From Paraburkholderia adhaesiva (GTDB taxonomy: Bacteria; Pseudomonadota; Gammaproteobacteria; Burkholderiales; Burkholderiaceae): a stretch of DNA of 64,000 bases. The notes below the pieces were generated by a model, which saw nothing but the letters and a program-made list of their open reading frames with translations, did no database searches and was not told the origin of the DNA. Both the position numbers and the translations under genes were made by a program. The first letter of the stretch is position 1, and each line of letters starts with the position of its first letter. Shown here in pieces: positions 32,666-41,302 of the stretch. The stretch covers positions 1,240,001-1,304,000 of the forward strand of contig NZ_JAJEJQ010000002.1 in assembly GCF_021390575.1 (NCBI RefSeq), given 5' to 3'.

Positions 32666-33712
32666 ATGGCTGGCGAAATTCTCGACCTCTTCCACCAGGA
32701 CCCGTTCACGGCGATTTCGCTCTCCGATGCGGTACAGCGCAATCCATACCAGCCGCAGGGCCTGGGCGCGCTCAACATCTTCGAGCCGAACCCGATCCGT
32801 ACCAAGGCACTCGCCATCGAGGAACGCACCGGCAGGCTGATCCTGATTCCGTTCAGCCAGCGCGGCGCCGAAGGCACGCAACGCACCACCGAAAGGCGCG
32901 ACATGCGCTATTTCAACGTACCGCGCCTCATGCACGACGATACGGTCTATGCCGAAGAACTGCAGGGCATCCGCGAATTCGGCACGGAATCCGTACTGAT
33001 GCAGATCGAAACCGAGGTCGCGCGGCGTCTCGCGGGTCCAACCGGCCTGCTCGCGTCGGTCGAGTACACGAAGGAATATCTGCGCCTGGCAGCGCTCCAG
33101 GGTCTCGTGCTCGATCCGAAAGACGGCTCTGTCATGTACAACTGGTTCGATGAGTTCGGCATTGCGCAGGCACCCGAAACGCCGTTCGACCTCGTGACCG
33201 AAGCACCGAACACGATCCGTCCGCTCTGCAATGCCCTTCGCCGCACGATGGCGCGCAAGTCACAGGGCGCATTCACCGCGACCACGCGCGTATTCGGTAT
33301 CTGCGGCGATGCGTTCTATGACGCATTCGTCAACCACCCCGACGTGATCCGCGTGTTCCTGAACTGGTCCGATGCGCGGGCGCTGCGCGACGACTCGCAG
33401 GGCGCGGCGTTCGACTCGTTCCAGTTCGCCGGGATTACGTGGTTCAACTATCGCGGCAGCGACGACAACGCCACCATCAAGATTCCCGACGACAAGGTGA
33501 AGTTCTTTCCGGTCGGTGCGCCGGGGATTTTCCGCGAAGCGATGGCGCCCGGTGAAACGGTGGACTGGGTCAATACGCCGGGACGTCCCGTGTACGTGCT
33601 GCCCGTGTTCGACATCATGCGGCGCATGTGGTGGAAGATGGAAACCTACGCCTATCCGCTCTTTGTCTGCACGCGGCCTGAAGTGCTGCTCTCCGGGCGC
33701 ATGGATTCCTGA
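32666..33712 (+). CDS. Major capsid protein, lambda gpE-like
   Basis: The protein has 348 aa, close to lambda gpE (341). It begins LDLFHQDPFTAISLSDAVQR and contains VERRDMRYFNVPRL-like sequence (TTERRDMRYFNVPRLMHDD). Later it has GITWFNYRGSDDNATIKIP and ends LFVCTRPEVLLSGRMDS, matching the HK97-fold gpE family. It builds the icosahedral shell. Its own SD sequence (GGGGGAAA) lies right of the IS duplication, so translation is unaffected. Transcription may be changed by the IS just upstream. Confidence 0.94.
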   Translation: MAGEILDLFHQDPFTAISLSDAVQRNPYQPQGLGALNIFEPNPIRTKALAIEERTGRLILIPFSQRGAEGTQRTTERRDMRYFNVPRLMHDDTVYAEELQGIREFGTESVLMQIETEVARRLAGPTGLLASVEYTKEYLRLAALQGLVLDPKDGSVMYNWFDEFGIAQAPETPFDLVTEAPNTIRPLCNALRRTMARKSQGAFTATTRVFGICGDAFYDAFVNHPDVIRVFLNWSDARALRDDSQGAAFDSFQFAGITWFNYRGSDDNATIKIPDDKVKFFPVGAPGIFREAMAPGETVDWVNTPGRPVYVLPVFDIMRRMWWKMETYAYPLFVCTRPEVLLSGRMDS

Positions 33713-33723
33713 ACGGATGAGCC

Positions 33724-34065
33724 GTGATTGCGTGGGATACGCTGCTGCTCGCGCCCGTCGAGGGCATCTTCGGGCAGCCTGCCACCTACCGCGCGCGTGA
33801 CGGCACGCAATTTCCGCTCAACGGTGTGTTCGATGAAGCGGTCACCGACGTGGACGTGTCCGCATCGCCGCCCGTGACGACCGTGCGCCCCGTCTATGGC
33901 TACCGCGTCGCGGCGCTTCCCGTCAAGGCTCACCAGGGCGACACCCTGTTCATTCGTTCCGCGCCTGGCGCGCCCGCAGTCGATACGCGCTACGTCGTGC
34001 GCGAGGTCCGCGTCGACGGTCACGGCTGGGGCCTGCTGCTGCTCAACATTGCCCCGCAGGACTAG
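33724..34065 (+). CDS. Head-tail joining protein
   Basis: The protein has 113 aa from GTG 33,724. A compact beta-rich protein with TYRARDGTQFPLNGVFDEA near the start and TRYVVREVRVDGHGWGLLLL at the end, the pattern of short connector proteins such as lambda FII relatives. It would attach to gpW and receive the tail. Its position after the capsid gene supports this. Confidence 0.7.
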   Translation: MIAWDTLLLAPVEGIFGQPATYRARDGTQFPLNGVFDEAVTDVDVSASPPVTTVRPVYGYRVAALPVKAHQGDTLFIRSAPGAPAVDTRYVVREVRVDGHGWGLLLLNIAPQD

Positions 34066-34070
34066 CGCCC

Positions 34071-34733
34071 ATGCGCCCGAGGCCACCCCGCCCTGTCGCC
34101 ACGATGACAGGGCGACGCCAGGTGCGTCTTGCCGCCGTCGATGCGCTCGCGCGTGCGTCGCTGGCCGTGCGCGGCGAACCGGTCACGCTCCACTCGCCCG
34201 GTGACTGGAATCCGCCCGCCGACCGGCTGCCTGCCGTGTTCGTGCGTACCGGGCGCGAAACCAAGACCTCATTCAACCGCGGCCTGCCGGAATTCACCAC
34301 CGAATGCGCGCTCGAGGTCAAGGCCATCGTTAAAGCCCCCACCGCCGCGCAGGCCCAGGACGATATTGAAGCGCTCTGGTTCGCCATCGAGAATGCGCTG
34401 CTGCTCGACCCGGCGCTGATCGCCATCACGCAGCAGTTCGCGAGCGTCGAAACCGCGCTCGACATCCGCGCCGAGGGCGCGCGGCACCTGGCCGGTATCG
34501 CCGCGTCGTTTGCCGCCGAGTTTCCCGAAATGTTCGATCCCGCCGCGCGCTTTCCCGCGCTGGCGGGCGTCGGCCTGCACGCCGACACGATCCGGCCCGC
34601 CGATCCTTCAGGGACCTATGTGAACCCGCCGTTCCCGGCGTCCGTGACACCCGCACCGCGCACCCACGGCCCGGACGGACGCGACGAGGCCACGCTCGTC
34701 GTCCTCCCGCCCCGACACGACGGCCAGCCCTAA
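34071..34733 (+). CDS. Tail terminator/completion-like protein
   Basis: The protein has 220 aa. RQVRLAAVDALARASLAV, then LPAVFVRTGRETK and FTTECALEVKAIVKAP resemble small tail completion proteins that cap the tail tube and meet the head connector. The C-terminal 50 residues are Pro-rich and probably disordered. It lies between connector and sheath genes, where this function belongs. An internal ATG at 34,104 is an alternative start. Confidence 0.6.
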   Translation: MRPRPPRPVATMTGRRQVRLAAVDALARASLAVRGEPVTLHSPGDWNPPADRLPAVFVRTGRETKTSFNRGLPEFTTECALEVKAIVKAPTAAQAQDDIEALWFAIENALLLDPALIAITQQFASVETALDIRAEGARHLAGIAASFAAEFPEMFDPAARFPALAGVGLHADTIRPADPSGTYVNPPFPASVTPAPRTHGPDGRDEATLVVLPPRHDGQP

Positions 34734-34754
34734 CCCCACCGTCAAGGACTCCCG

Positions 34755-35009
34755 ATGAAAACGCTACGCATCCGCCCGGCTGCGGGCCGCGTCGTGCGCG
34801 ATCCCGACCTGCACGACCTCATCAGCGCGCCGCGCGTCGTCCCCGATACGCCCTTCTGGCGGCGTCGGCTGCGCGACGGCGACGTCAGCCCCGACCCGGA
34901 CCCGGCATCGGCGCCTGAGCGCGCTACGCCCGCCGCAGGGGTATCCGCGACGGCAGCCAAAAGCGTCACGCGACGGACCACCGGCACCCCTGACGGAGGC
35001 ACGTCATGA
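34755..35009 (+). CDS. DUF2635 small phage protein (Mu gp38-like)
   Basis: The protein has 84 aa. The opening MKTLRIRPAAGRVVRDPDL is diagnostic of DUF2635, a small protein found directly upstream of the tail sheath gene in Mu-like phages. The rest is Pro/Ala/Thr-rich and low in structure. Its TGA overlaps the sheath start codon (ATGA). Function is unknown. Confidence 0.85.
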   Translation: MKTLRIRPAAGRVVRDPDLHDLISAPRVVPDTPFWRRRLRDGDVSPDPDPASAPERATPAAGVSATAAKSVTRRTTGTPDGGTS

Positions 35010-36499
35010 TCCCGTTCCGGCAGATTCCGCAGAACCTCCGCGTGCCGCTCTTTTACGCGGAGGTCGACAACAGCCAGGCCAACACCGGGCAGACGACGCA
35101 GCGCGCGCTGATTCTCGCGCAGATCACGGCGGCAGGCACGGCAACGCCCAACGTTCCCGTCATCAGCCAGGGCAGCGGCGACGCGATTCCCGCTGGCGGC
35201 GACGGCTCCATGCTCGCGCTGATGCTCGCGGCCTACCGCGGCAGTGATGCCTTTGGCGAGGTCTGGTACCTGCCGCTCGCGGACGATCCCGAAGCGACGG
35301 TTGCCATCGGCAGCGTCGCGATTTCCGCGCCGCCCACGGCTGCCGGTACGCTCTCGCTCTACATCGCCGGTACCCGCATCGCGCAGACCGTACAGCCGAC
35401 CCAGTCCGCAGGCGATATCGCCCGCGCGCTCGCGGCGACCATCCAGGCCACGCCCGGTATGCCGGTAACGGTCGCCGCCACCGTTACAGCCACCAGCGGC
35501 ACGGTGACGGTCACCGCGCGCAACGCGGGACCGTGCGGCAACGAGATCGACCTGCGCCTGAACTATCTCGGCACGCCGGGCGGCGAAGCGCTACCGGCTG
35601 GCATGGCCGTGACTCTCACGCCGATGGCGGGCGGCGCGGTGGCACCCGATATCACGGCGGGGCTCGATGCGCTTGGCGACAAGCCCTTCGATATCGTGGT
35701 CTGTCCGTACACCGATACCGCGTCACTCGATGCACTCAGGACGTTTCTCGATGACGTGAACGGGCGCTGGTCCTGGCAGCAGCAGCTTTACGGCCATGCG
35801 TTCACGGCGGCGCGCGGCGCGTTCGGCGCGCTCGTTGCGACCGGTACCGCGCGCAATGACCAGCACGCCTCGATCATGGGCTTTTACGACAGCCCCACGC
35901 CCGCCTGGCTGTGGGCCGCGTCGCTTGCGGGCGCGTGCGCAGTCAGCCTGCGCGCCGATCCGGCCACACCGCTCCAGACCCTGCCGCTGGCGGGCGTGCT
36001 GCCCCCGCCCGTGCAGTCGCGCTTTGCCCTCTCCGACCGTAACGCGTTGCTCTATGACGGCATTTCGACGTTCACGGTTGCCGACGACGGGACCGTGGCG
36101 ATTGAAAACCTCGTCACAACCTACCAGCAGAACGCTTACGGCCAGCCCGACGACAGCTATCTCGAGGTGGAAACGATGTTCACGCTCGCGACCGTCCTGC
36201 GGCACCTGAAATCGGTGGTGACCAGCAAGTACGCGCGCATGAAGCTCGCTGACAACGGGACAACCTTTGGACCCGGCGCGAACGTGGTGACGCCCAACCT
36301 CATCCGGGCGGACCTGATTGCAGCGTACCAGCAGGACGAATCAAACGGACTCGTGCAGGACAGCCAGGTTTTTGCGGACGCGCTGGTGGTCAAACGCAAC
36401 ACAGCGAACCCGAACCGCGTCGATGTGCTCTGGCCCGGTGTGCTGATCGACCAGTTGCGCATCTTTGCGCTGCTGGCCCAGTTCAGGCTCACGGCCTGA
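35006..36499 (+). CDS. Contractile tail sheath protein, Mu gpL-like
   Basis: The protein has 497 aa. It opens FRQIPQNLRVPLFYAEVDNSQAN and includes YRGSDAFGEVWYLPL, KPFDIVVCPYTDTASLDALR and LRHLKSVVTSKYARMKLADN, all features of Mu-type sheath subunits. Sheath contraction drives the tube through the host envelope. Presence of sheath makes this a myovirus. An Ala/Thr-rich variable domain covers residues about 110-210. Confidence 0.95.
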   Translation: MIPFRQIPQNLRVPLFYAEVDNSQANTGQTTQRALILAQITAAGTATPNVPVISQGSGDAIPAGGDGSMLALMLAAYRGSDAFGEVWYLPLADDPEATVAIGSVAISAPPTAAGTLSLYIAGTRIAQTVQPTQSAGDIARALAATIQATPGMPVTVAATVTATSGTVTVTARNAGPCGNEIDLRLNYLGTPGGEALPAGMAVTLTPMAGGAVAPDITAGLDALGDKPFDIVVCPYTDTASLDALRTFLDDVNGRWSWQQQLYGHAFTAARGAFGALVATGTARNDQHASIMGFYDSPTPAWLWAASLAGACAVSLRADPATPLQTLPLAGVLPPPVQSRFALSDRNALLYDGISTFTVADDGTVAIENLVTTYQQNAYGQPDDSYLEVETMFTLATVLRHLKSVVTSKYARMKLADNGTTFGPGANVVTPNLIRADLIAAYQQDESNGLVQDSQVFADALVVKRNTANPNRVDVLWPGVLIDQLRIFALLAQFRLTA

Positions 36500-36511
36500 T
36501 GGGAGTGTGAC

Positions 36512-36886
36512 ATGGCCAACGACACCAACCGGCTTGCGGGCATCGCCTATATCAGCGTGGACGGACAGAGCTACATGCTGGCGGGCGAACTCTCGTATTC
36601 ACCCGGCACGGTCGAGCGCGAATCGCTGATCGGGCAGGACCGCGTGCATGGCTATTCCGAGAAGCCCCGCGCGCCATTTATTTCCGGTTCGTTCCGCGAC
36701 GCGGGCACGCTCACCGTCGCGGATTTCAACGCCATGACCAATAACACGGTGACGTGTGAACTCGCGAACGGCAAGACGGTGGTGGGCCGCAACATGTGGA
36801 CCGTCCAGGCGCAGGAGGTCAAGACGCCGGACGCCACATTTGAGGTCAAGTGGGAAGGATTCAGCGGCTCGGTCACTGAGCAATAA
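36512..36886 (+). CDS. Tail tube protein, Mu gpM-like
   Basis: The protein has 124 aa with ADNDT-type start NRLAGIAYISVDGQSYMLAG, then VERESLIGQDRVHGYSEKP and ending FEVKWEGFSGSVTEQ. This matches the short tube subunits of Mu-like tails (about 118 aa). Hexameric rings stack to make the inner tube, whose length is set by the tape measure protein. It is directly downstream of the sheath gene. Confidence 0.92.
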   Translation: MANDTNRLAGIAYISVDGQSYMLAGELSYSPGTVERESLIGQDRVHGYSEKPRAPFISGSFRDAGTLTVADFNAMTNNTVTCELANGKTVVGRNMWTVQAQEVKTPDATFEVKWEGFSGSVTEQ

Positions 36887-36910
36887 GCGAGCAATGACGG
36901 AGAGCCCATC

Positions 36911-37293
36911 ATGGAAGAAACCATCAAGCTGCTTGCACCGGTTGACGGCATCAGCGAAATCACCCTGCGCGAGCCGACTGTCGATGAAATCGCCAGAGTC
37001 GCGGAAGAAGCCCAGAAGTTCGGCGCGGTGCGTGCCACGAAAAACCTGATTGCCACCATGGCGCATATCGAAGTCGCGACCGTAGGGAAAATGGGCGCGC
37101 GGGATTTCAACGCGTGCAATAAATACCTGTCCGCTTTTTTCGAGTAGTCCCGCCGAATCTGCCCGATGTCATTGCGGACGTGACCTGGTTTTACCATTGG
37201 GGACCGCGCGACGCGGGCGCGCTGACCTGGACAGAACTGGCCGCGTGGCACGCCCAGGCGCAGCGGATCGCACGCAACCTGCACAACGGGTAA
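36911..37293 (+). CDS. Tail assembly chaperone made by -1 frameshift (gp41/E family plus GpE'-like extension)
   Basis: The zero-frame product ends at TAG 37,145-37,147 (78 aa) and belongs to the tail assembly chaperone E/41 family: ITLREPTVDEIARVAEEAQ, then MGARDFNACNKYLSAFFE. The sequence T TTT TTC at 37,135-37,141 lets ribosomes slip back one base. The -1 frame then runs to TAA 37,291, adding about 50 residues with NLPDVIADVTWFYHWGPRDA and LTWTELAAWHAQA. This is the W-F-x-H-W-x-P pattern of the P2 GpE' extension. The two products help assemble tube around the tape measure, encoded next. Confidence 0.88.
37135..37141 (+). promoter_or_regulatory. -1 ribosomal frameshift slippery heptamer
   Basis: T TTT TTC in the zero frame (after GC) allows both tRNAs to re-pair after slipping to TTT TTT. 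The zero-frame stop follows four bases later, and the -1 frame encodes a recognisable GpE'-like tail. The heptamer fits the X XXY YYZ rule exactly. Confidence 0.85.
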
Positions 37294-37296
37294 GGC

Positions 37297-39360
37297 ATGG
37301 CCGCCCAAGCCATCAGCTTCACGATATCGGCGGTAGACCGGGCCACCGCCACCATCGAGCGCGTGAACCGCAACATGGGGAAGATGACGCGGCCCTATGC
37401 GAATCTCGCGAAGAGCGCGAAGCGGTTTTCCGAAGCGTCAGGTTTTGCAGCAGTCGGCCGGAATCTGGGCAACGTCGCGAAGGAGGCCGACAAGGTCCTG
37501 CGCAGCGTGACGAAGATCGGTGCGCCGCTGCTGGCCATCGTCGGCGGTGGCACGATTGCCGGTCTCTCGGAGATGGTCACGCAGTGGGAGCGTATCGGCG
37601 CGCAGACCGAACGCACCTCACGCATGCTCGGCATCACGGCGAACCAGCTCACGCAGATGCGCGGCGCGGCAACGCTCATGGGTGTCTCGTCGGACTCAAT
37701 GACGGCGGGTTTCCAGTCGTTGCAGGACACGTTACAGAATGCCCGCTGGGGCCGCGACCAGGGCGCCTTTGCCGCCCTGCAGGCGCTCGGCATCCGGCTC
37801 AGGACGACACGCAGCGGCGCGATTGATACGCAGGCCGCGATGGGCGACCTCGCGGACGTGTTCCAGCGCATCCAGACACGCGATCCGGCTGCCGCGCGCA
37901 ATCTCGCCCGGTCGCTCGGCGTCGAACAGTTATTGCCGGTGCTCGTGCAGGGACGCGCAGCGTTACAGAAGTACGAAGTGGAGGCGCGACGCCTGCGTGG
38001 CGACTTCACGCCCGACATGGCCCGACACGCGCTCGATTTCACGCACGCGCTCAGCAGCATGGGACTGTCGCTCGAAGGACTCAGGGCGTCGATTGCCGAC
38101 CGGCTCGCGCCCGTGCTCGGTCCCATGATTGAGCATTTCGCGAACTGGATTGCAACGAACCGCGAACTCATTTCACAGCGGATTGCCGCGCTGGTCGAGC
38201 GGATCGCCCGTGCATTCGAACGGCTTTTCGAAGGGGTGGACTGGGATGCGTTTCTCTCCGACATCGGCGACGCCGCCGAAGCGATTTCAAACCTGATCGT
38301 GTGGCTGCTTAAGGTCATCCACCACCTGGGCGGCTTCAAGACCGTCGCAACCGTAGTTGCGCTCTACATGGCAGGCGGCTTCGTCTCTTCCCTGGCGTCG
38401 GCCGTCCTCAGTATCGCGGGTCTCGTCACGCGCCTGGGTGGGCTGATGACGACACTGGGCAGCGCGGGCACGGCAGCCACCACCGCAGCCGAAGCCGTCG
38501 CAGGGGCGCGAGCGACCGCAGCGGGTGCAGGCGCGGCGGGCGCAGGCACCGCCGCAGCCGGGGCCGCAGGCGCGGCGGAGACAGTCGCCGGGGGCGGTCT
38601 GCTCGCGGGGGCGCTCGGCACGGTGGCGCGCTTTGTAAACCCGTGGACAGTGGGCGCCTACCTGGGTTTTCACAGCGAGGAACTCGGCGGCAAGAGTGAG
38701 GAAGAGCAGTTAGCGCGCATCCGTGCAGCCGAAGCAGCGGCGGCAGCGGCAGGTCAAGGGCACGGCGCAGGCCTTCAGCCAGCGGACGCGGCAGGCACCG
38801 CACCGTACGCAGCCGCGCCCGGTTCGTCCGCAGGTGGTGCGCAGCGGGTTTCGCGCGGCATCCGCAACAACAACCCCGGCAACATCGAATACGGCGCATT
38901 CGCACGACGCATGGGCGCGACGGGTTCGGACGGCCGGTTTGCCATCTTTGCGTCCATGCAGCAGGGCACCGCTGCCATGATGGCGCTGATAAAGGGCTAC
39001 CGGAGCCGCGGCATCAACACGATTGCTGGTATCGTTTCGCGCTACGCTCCCGCCACCGAAAACAGGACGGCAGCCTACGTTGCGTCCATCGCGAAGCGTA
39101 CCGGTATCAACCCGAACGCGCCTCTTCCGGAAAGTCAGTATGCAAGCGTGCAGGCCGCCATGGCGATTCAGGAATCCGGCTATCGTGGCACGCCGCTGCC
39201 GCCGCTGAATGTGCCGCCTGCGCAGGCCGTCACAGTGCCCGCGCCCGTGGTCAACGTCAGTAACCAGGTCAACGTGGCACGCGACGGGCGCACGAGCATC
39301 CGCACGCAGACGCCCACGGGCCTGAAAATCTCGACACCGTTGCAGCCCGAATGGGCATAG
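37297..39360 (+). CDS. Tail tape measure protein with muramidase-like C-terminal domain
   Basis: The protein has 687 aa. The N-terminal half is helical with ISFTISAVDRATATIERVNRN and TERTSRMLGITANQLTQM, typical of Mu-like tape measures. Hydrophobic Ala/Gly stretches lie at about 350-460. Residues about 515-620 form a separate domain (SRGIRNNNPGNIEYGAFA, FASMQQGTAAMMALIKGY, GIVSRYAPATENRTAAYVA), the pattern of phage structural murein-degrading domains. It sets tail length and may locally open peptidoglycan during injection. The start at 37,297 is three bases after the frameshift product stop. Confidence 0.9.
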   Translation: MAAQAISFTISAVDRATATIERVNRNMGKMTRPYANLAKSAKRFSEASGFAAVGRNLGNVAKEADKVLRSVTKIGAPLLAIVGGGTIAGLSEMVTQWERIGAQTERTSRMLGITANQLTQMRGAATLMGVSSDSMTAGFQSLQDTLQNARWGRDQGAFAALQALGIRLRTTRSGAIDTQAAMGDLADVFQRIQTRDPAAARNLARSLGVEQLLPVLVQGRAALQKYEVEARRLRGDFTPDMARHALDFTHALSSMGLSLEGLRASIADRLAPVLGPMIEHFANWIATNRELISQRIAALVERIARAFERLFEGVDWDAFLSDIGDAAEAISNLIVWLLKVIHHLGGFKTVATVVALYMAGGFVSSLASAVLSIAGLVTRLGGLMTTLGSAGTAATTAAEAVAGARATAAGAGAAGAGTAAAGAAGAAETVAGGGLLAGALGTVARFVNPWTVGAYLGFHSEELGGKSEEEQLARIRAAEAAAAAAGQGHGAGLQPADAAGTAPYAAAPGSSAGGAQRVSRGIRNNNPGNIEYGAFARRMGATGSDGRFAIFASMQQGTAAMMALIKGYRSRGINTIAGIVSRYAPATENRTAAYVASIAKRTGINPNAPLPESQYASVQAAMAIQESGYRGTPLPPLNVPPAQAVTVPAPVVNVSNQVNVARDGRTSIRTQTPTGLKISTPLQPEWA

Positions 39361-39363
39361 GCA

Positions 39364-40695
39364 ATGAGTACGCTCCCCGCCGCGTATTTCAGCGCACTCC
39401 AAGGCGCGTCATGGCGCGGCGTGCCGTTCGCGACACGGGGCGGCACAACAAAGGTGGGCCGCCGCGTCGCGGTTCACGAATACCCGTTCCGCGATGATGT
39501 GTGGGTGGAGGACCTGGGCCGTGCGGGACGGCGTATCTCGCTGACCGGCTTTCTGGTGCAGGATGCTGCGTATCTTGGCAGCAGTGGCGGCGGCGATGTC
39601 ATCGCGCAGCGCGCGGCCATGATCGCCGCGTGCGAGACACCGGATACGGGCGACGGCGAACTCGTGCATCCGTCGCTCGGGCGGCTCACGGTCTCGCTGC
39701 TCGATTTCGAATGTGAGGAGAGCACCGAACACGGGCGCGCGTTCGAACTGCGCTTTACGTTCATCGCGGCGGGCCAGCAGCAGTTCCCTTCGCTTTCGGT
39801 TGCCACGCTGGCACAGACCGGGCTATCCGCCGTGGCCGCGTTCGCCGCCGCTGCGCAGGACTTCGCCAGCCAGCTATCCGCCCTGCTGACGACACCGCCG
39901 CTAGTCGGCGAACTGGAGCGCACCGCGCAGGCATTCGCCGACGACGCGCAGGCCATCACACAGCGCGCAACGAACCTCGTGTCGATGGTCGCAACGCTCT
40001 CGGGCAACTACGGGCGCTATGTGGGCCAGTACACCGCGAGCGTGAGGAACCCTTCAACCACGCTCGCGCAGCTTTCGGGGCAGGCCGCGCAGGCGCGTGA
40101 GTCCGCGCAGCAGGACGGCGCGGCGCTTGTCGCTGCGGCCAGTGTTGCCGATCCGGCCGGCATGAGCGTTGCCGCGCGGACGCTCGTTGCAGCGGTGCAG
40201 GGTGCGAATCCGGACCCGCATCAGGCCGTGCAGTCGCTGCTCGGACTGCAGCAGGATACCGTGGCGCGGACGCGCGCCAATGCGGCGCTCACCGCCGCGA
40301 ACACGGTCAGCGTCGCGCTTTACCGGCGTAGCGCGGTGATTGCACTCGCCAGCAGTACGGCCAGTTATGCGCTCGCCTCGTATGACGACGCCCAGACGCT
40401 GCGCTCGACCGTGTGCGACGCGCTGGATACCGAAATCGTGTCGGCAGCGGATGCGTGCGACGACGCGACGTTCCGCGCGCTGGTGGCGCTCGAAACCGCC
40501 GTCATTCAGGATCTGACCACGCGCGGCGCGACGCTCGCGACGATGCTGGGCATCACGAACGCGCAGTCGATGCCGCTGCTCGTGCTCGCGTACCGGCTCT
40601 ATCAGGACGTGTCGCGTTATGGTGGGCTGCTTGAACAGATCGACCCGATCAATCCGTGTTTCGCGCCAGCGTCGTTCAGTGTGCCCGTGGCATAG
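39364..40695 (+). CDS. DNA circularisation/baseplate protein, Mu gpN-like
   Basis: The protein has 443 aa. The N-terminal domain is characteristic: ALQGASWRGVPFATRGGTTK, then GRRVAVHEYPFRDDVWVEDLGR and LTGFLVQDAAYLG. The rest is a long Ala-rich helical region. In Mu, gpN is a tail component whose N-terminal domain gave the family its DNA circularisation name. It lies between tape measure and gpP, but the reverse-strand repeat-protein gene now separates it from gpP. Confidence 0.9.
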   Translation: MSTLPAAYFSALQGASWRGVPFATRGGTTKVGRRVAVHEYPFRDDVWVEDLGRAGRRISLTGFLVQDAAYLGSSGGGDVIAQRAAMIAACETPDTGDGELVHPSLGRLTVSLLDFECEESTEHGRAFELRFTFIAAGQQQFPSLSVATLAQTGLSAVAAFAAAAQDFASQLSALLTTPPLVGELERTAQAFADDAQAITQRATNLVSMVATLSGNYGRYVGQYTASVRNPSTTLAQLSGQAAQARESAQQDGAALVAAASVADPAGMSVAARTLVAAVQGANPDPHQAVQSLLGLQQDTVARTRANAALTAANTVSVALYRRSAVIALASSTASYALASYDDAQTLRSTVCDALDTEIVSAADACDDATFRALVALETAVIQDLTTRGATLATMLGITNAQSMPLLVLAYRLYQDVSRYGGLLEQIDPINPCFAPASFSVPVA

Positions 40696-40699
40696 CCAC

Positions 40700-40733
40700 A
40701 AAAAAAATGCGCGGCCCTTCCAGACGCCGCGCA
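40700..40733 (-). terminator. Rho-independent terminator of the secreted repeat-protein gene
   Basis: On the minus strand TGCGCGGC and GCCGCGCA form a perfect 8-bp stem with a 10-base loop, followed by eight T. It lies 23 bases beyond the stop of the reverse-strand gene and just after the stop of gpN. It insulates the cargo gene from tail transcription. Confidence 0.85.
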
Positions 40734-40755
40734 CTGTTTGCATCACACGATGCGC

Positions 40756-41148
40756 CTAGCGCCGCGAGGGAATCCCGGTGCCGAAATCGCCAGTCTGCCC
40801 ACCCTGTAACTGGCCGGATACCGCGCCTGCGCGTTCCCGTGCCGCGTTGCCGCGTTGAATATCTCCCTCGGTGTGAGAACGCATTTCCGCACCGCGTTCG
40901 CGGATGGCTTCCGATTTACGTATTCCCGCCTCGCGCCCGCGCACGGCATCCGAATTACGCATTTCCGTCTCGCGCCCGCGCACGGCTTCCGAATTACGCA
41001 TTTCCGCCCCGCGTCCACGCACGGCATCCGCGCCACGCTGCATTTCAGCCTGGTTTGCCTGATTGACACCAAACTCGGCTGCATGCACGGGAATAGATGT
41101 GATCGCACCTAACCCGGCGAAAAGGAAAGCGACTGTCAGACGTTGCAT
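40756..41148 (-). CDS. Small secreted protein with 13-residue tandem repeats, cargo gene
   Basis: The protein has 130 aa from ATG 41,148, with AGAGGTG upstream. A signal peptide (MQRLTVAFLFAGLGAI, cut likely after HAA) is followed by EFGVNQANQAE. About four 13-residue units come next, such as RGRGAEMRNSEAV, RGRETEMRNSDAV, RGREAGIRKSEAI and RERGAEMRSHTEG. The repeats are charged and helical. It has its own dyad upstream and a strong terminator, in reverse orientation inside the tail operon. A periplasmic or surface function expressed from the lysogen is likely; no family is recognised. Confidence 0.7.
   Translation of the reverse strand: MQRLTVAFLFAGLGAITSIPVHAAEFGVNQANQAEMQRGADAVRGRGAEMRNSEAVRGRETEMRNSDAVRGREAGIRKSEAIRERGAEMRSHTEGDIQRGNAARERAGAVSGQLQGGQTGDFGTGIPSRR
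40893..41048 (-). repeat. 39-bp tandem repeats in the secreted protein gene
   Basis: Units begin at 40,893, 40,932, 40,971 and 41,010 with a 39-base period (13 codons). The middle two are almost identical and the outer ones are diverged. In-frame length keeps the protein open if copy number changes. Confidence 0.8.
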
Positions 41149-41204
41149 ATTTTCACCTCTGTATTGTCAGCGATTGCACGCAAGAAAAATGCGTACACCC
41201 GTTT

Positions 41205-41227
41205 AACGTCTGCATACGACAGACGTT
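41205..41227. promoter_or_regulatory. Dyad upstream of the secreted repeat-protein gene
   Basis: AACGTCTG and CAGACGTT are perfect 8-base inverse copies around CATACGA, 57-79 bases upstream of the reverse-strand start at 41,148. It could be an operator or a leader hairpin. It also lies 75 bases before the gpP start on the other strand. Confidence 0.45.
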
Positions 41228-41302
41228 GACCCTTGCTCCCCCCGCATGACAATCCTTGACCCTCGCAGGGTGCGCAACAAACCGTTACGCAGGCCATGAC
41301 AA

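Noticed and set aside
40893..41048. Regular 39-bp repeats as a CRISPR array
   Set aside because: Units are contiguous without spacers, in frame, and encode a 13-residue protein repeat.
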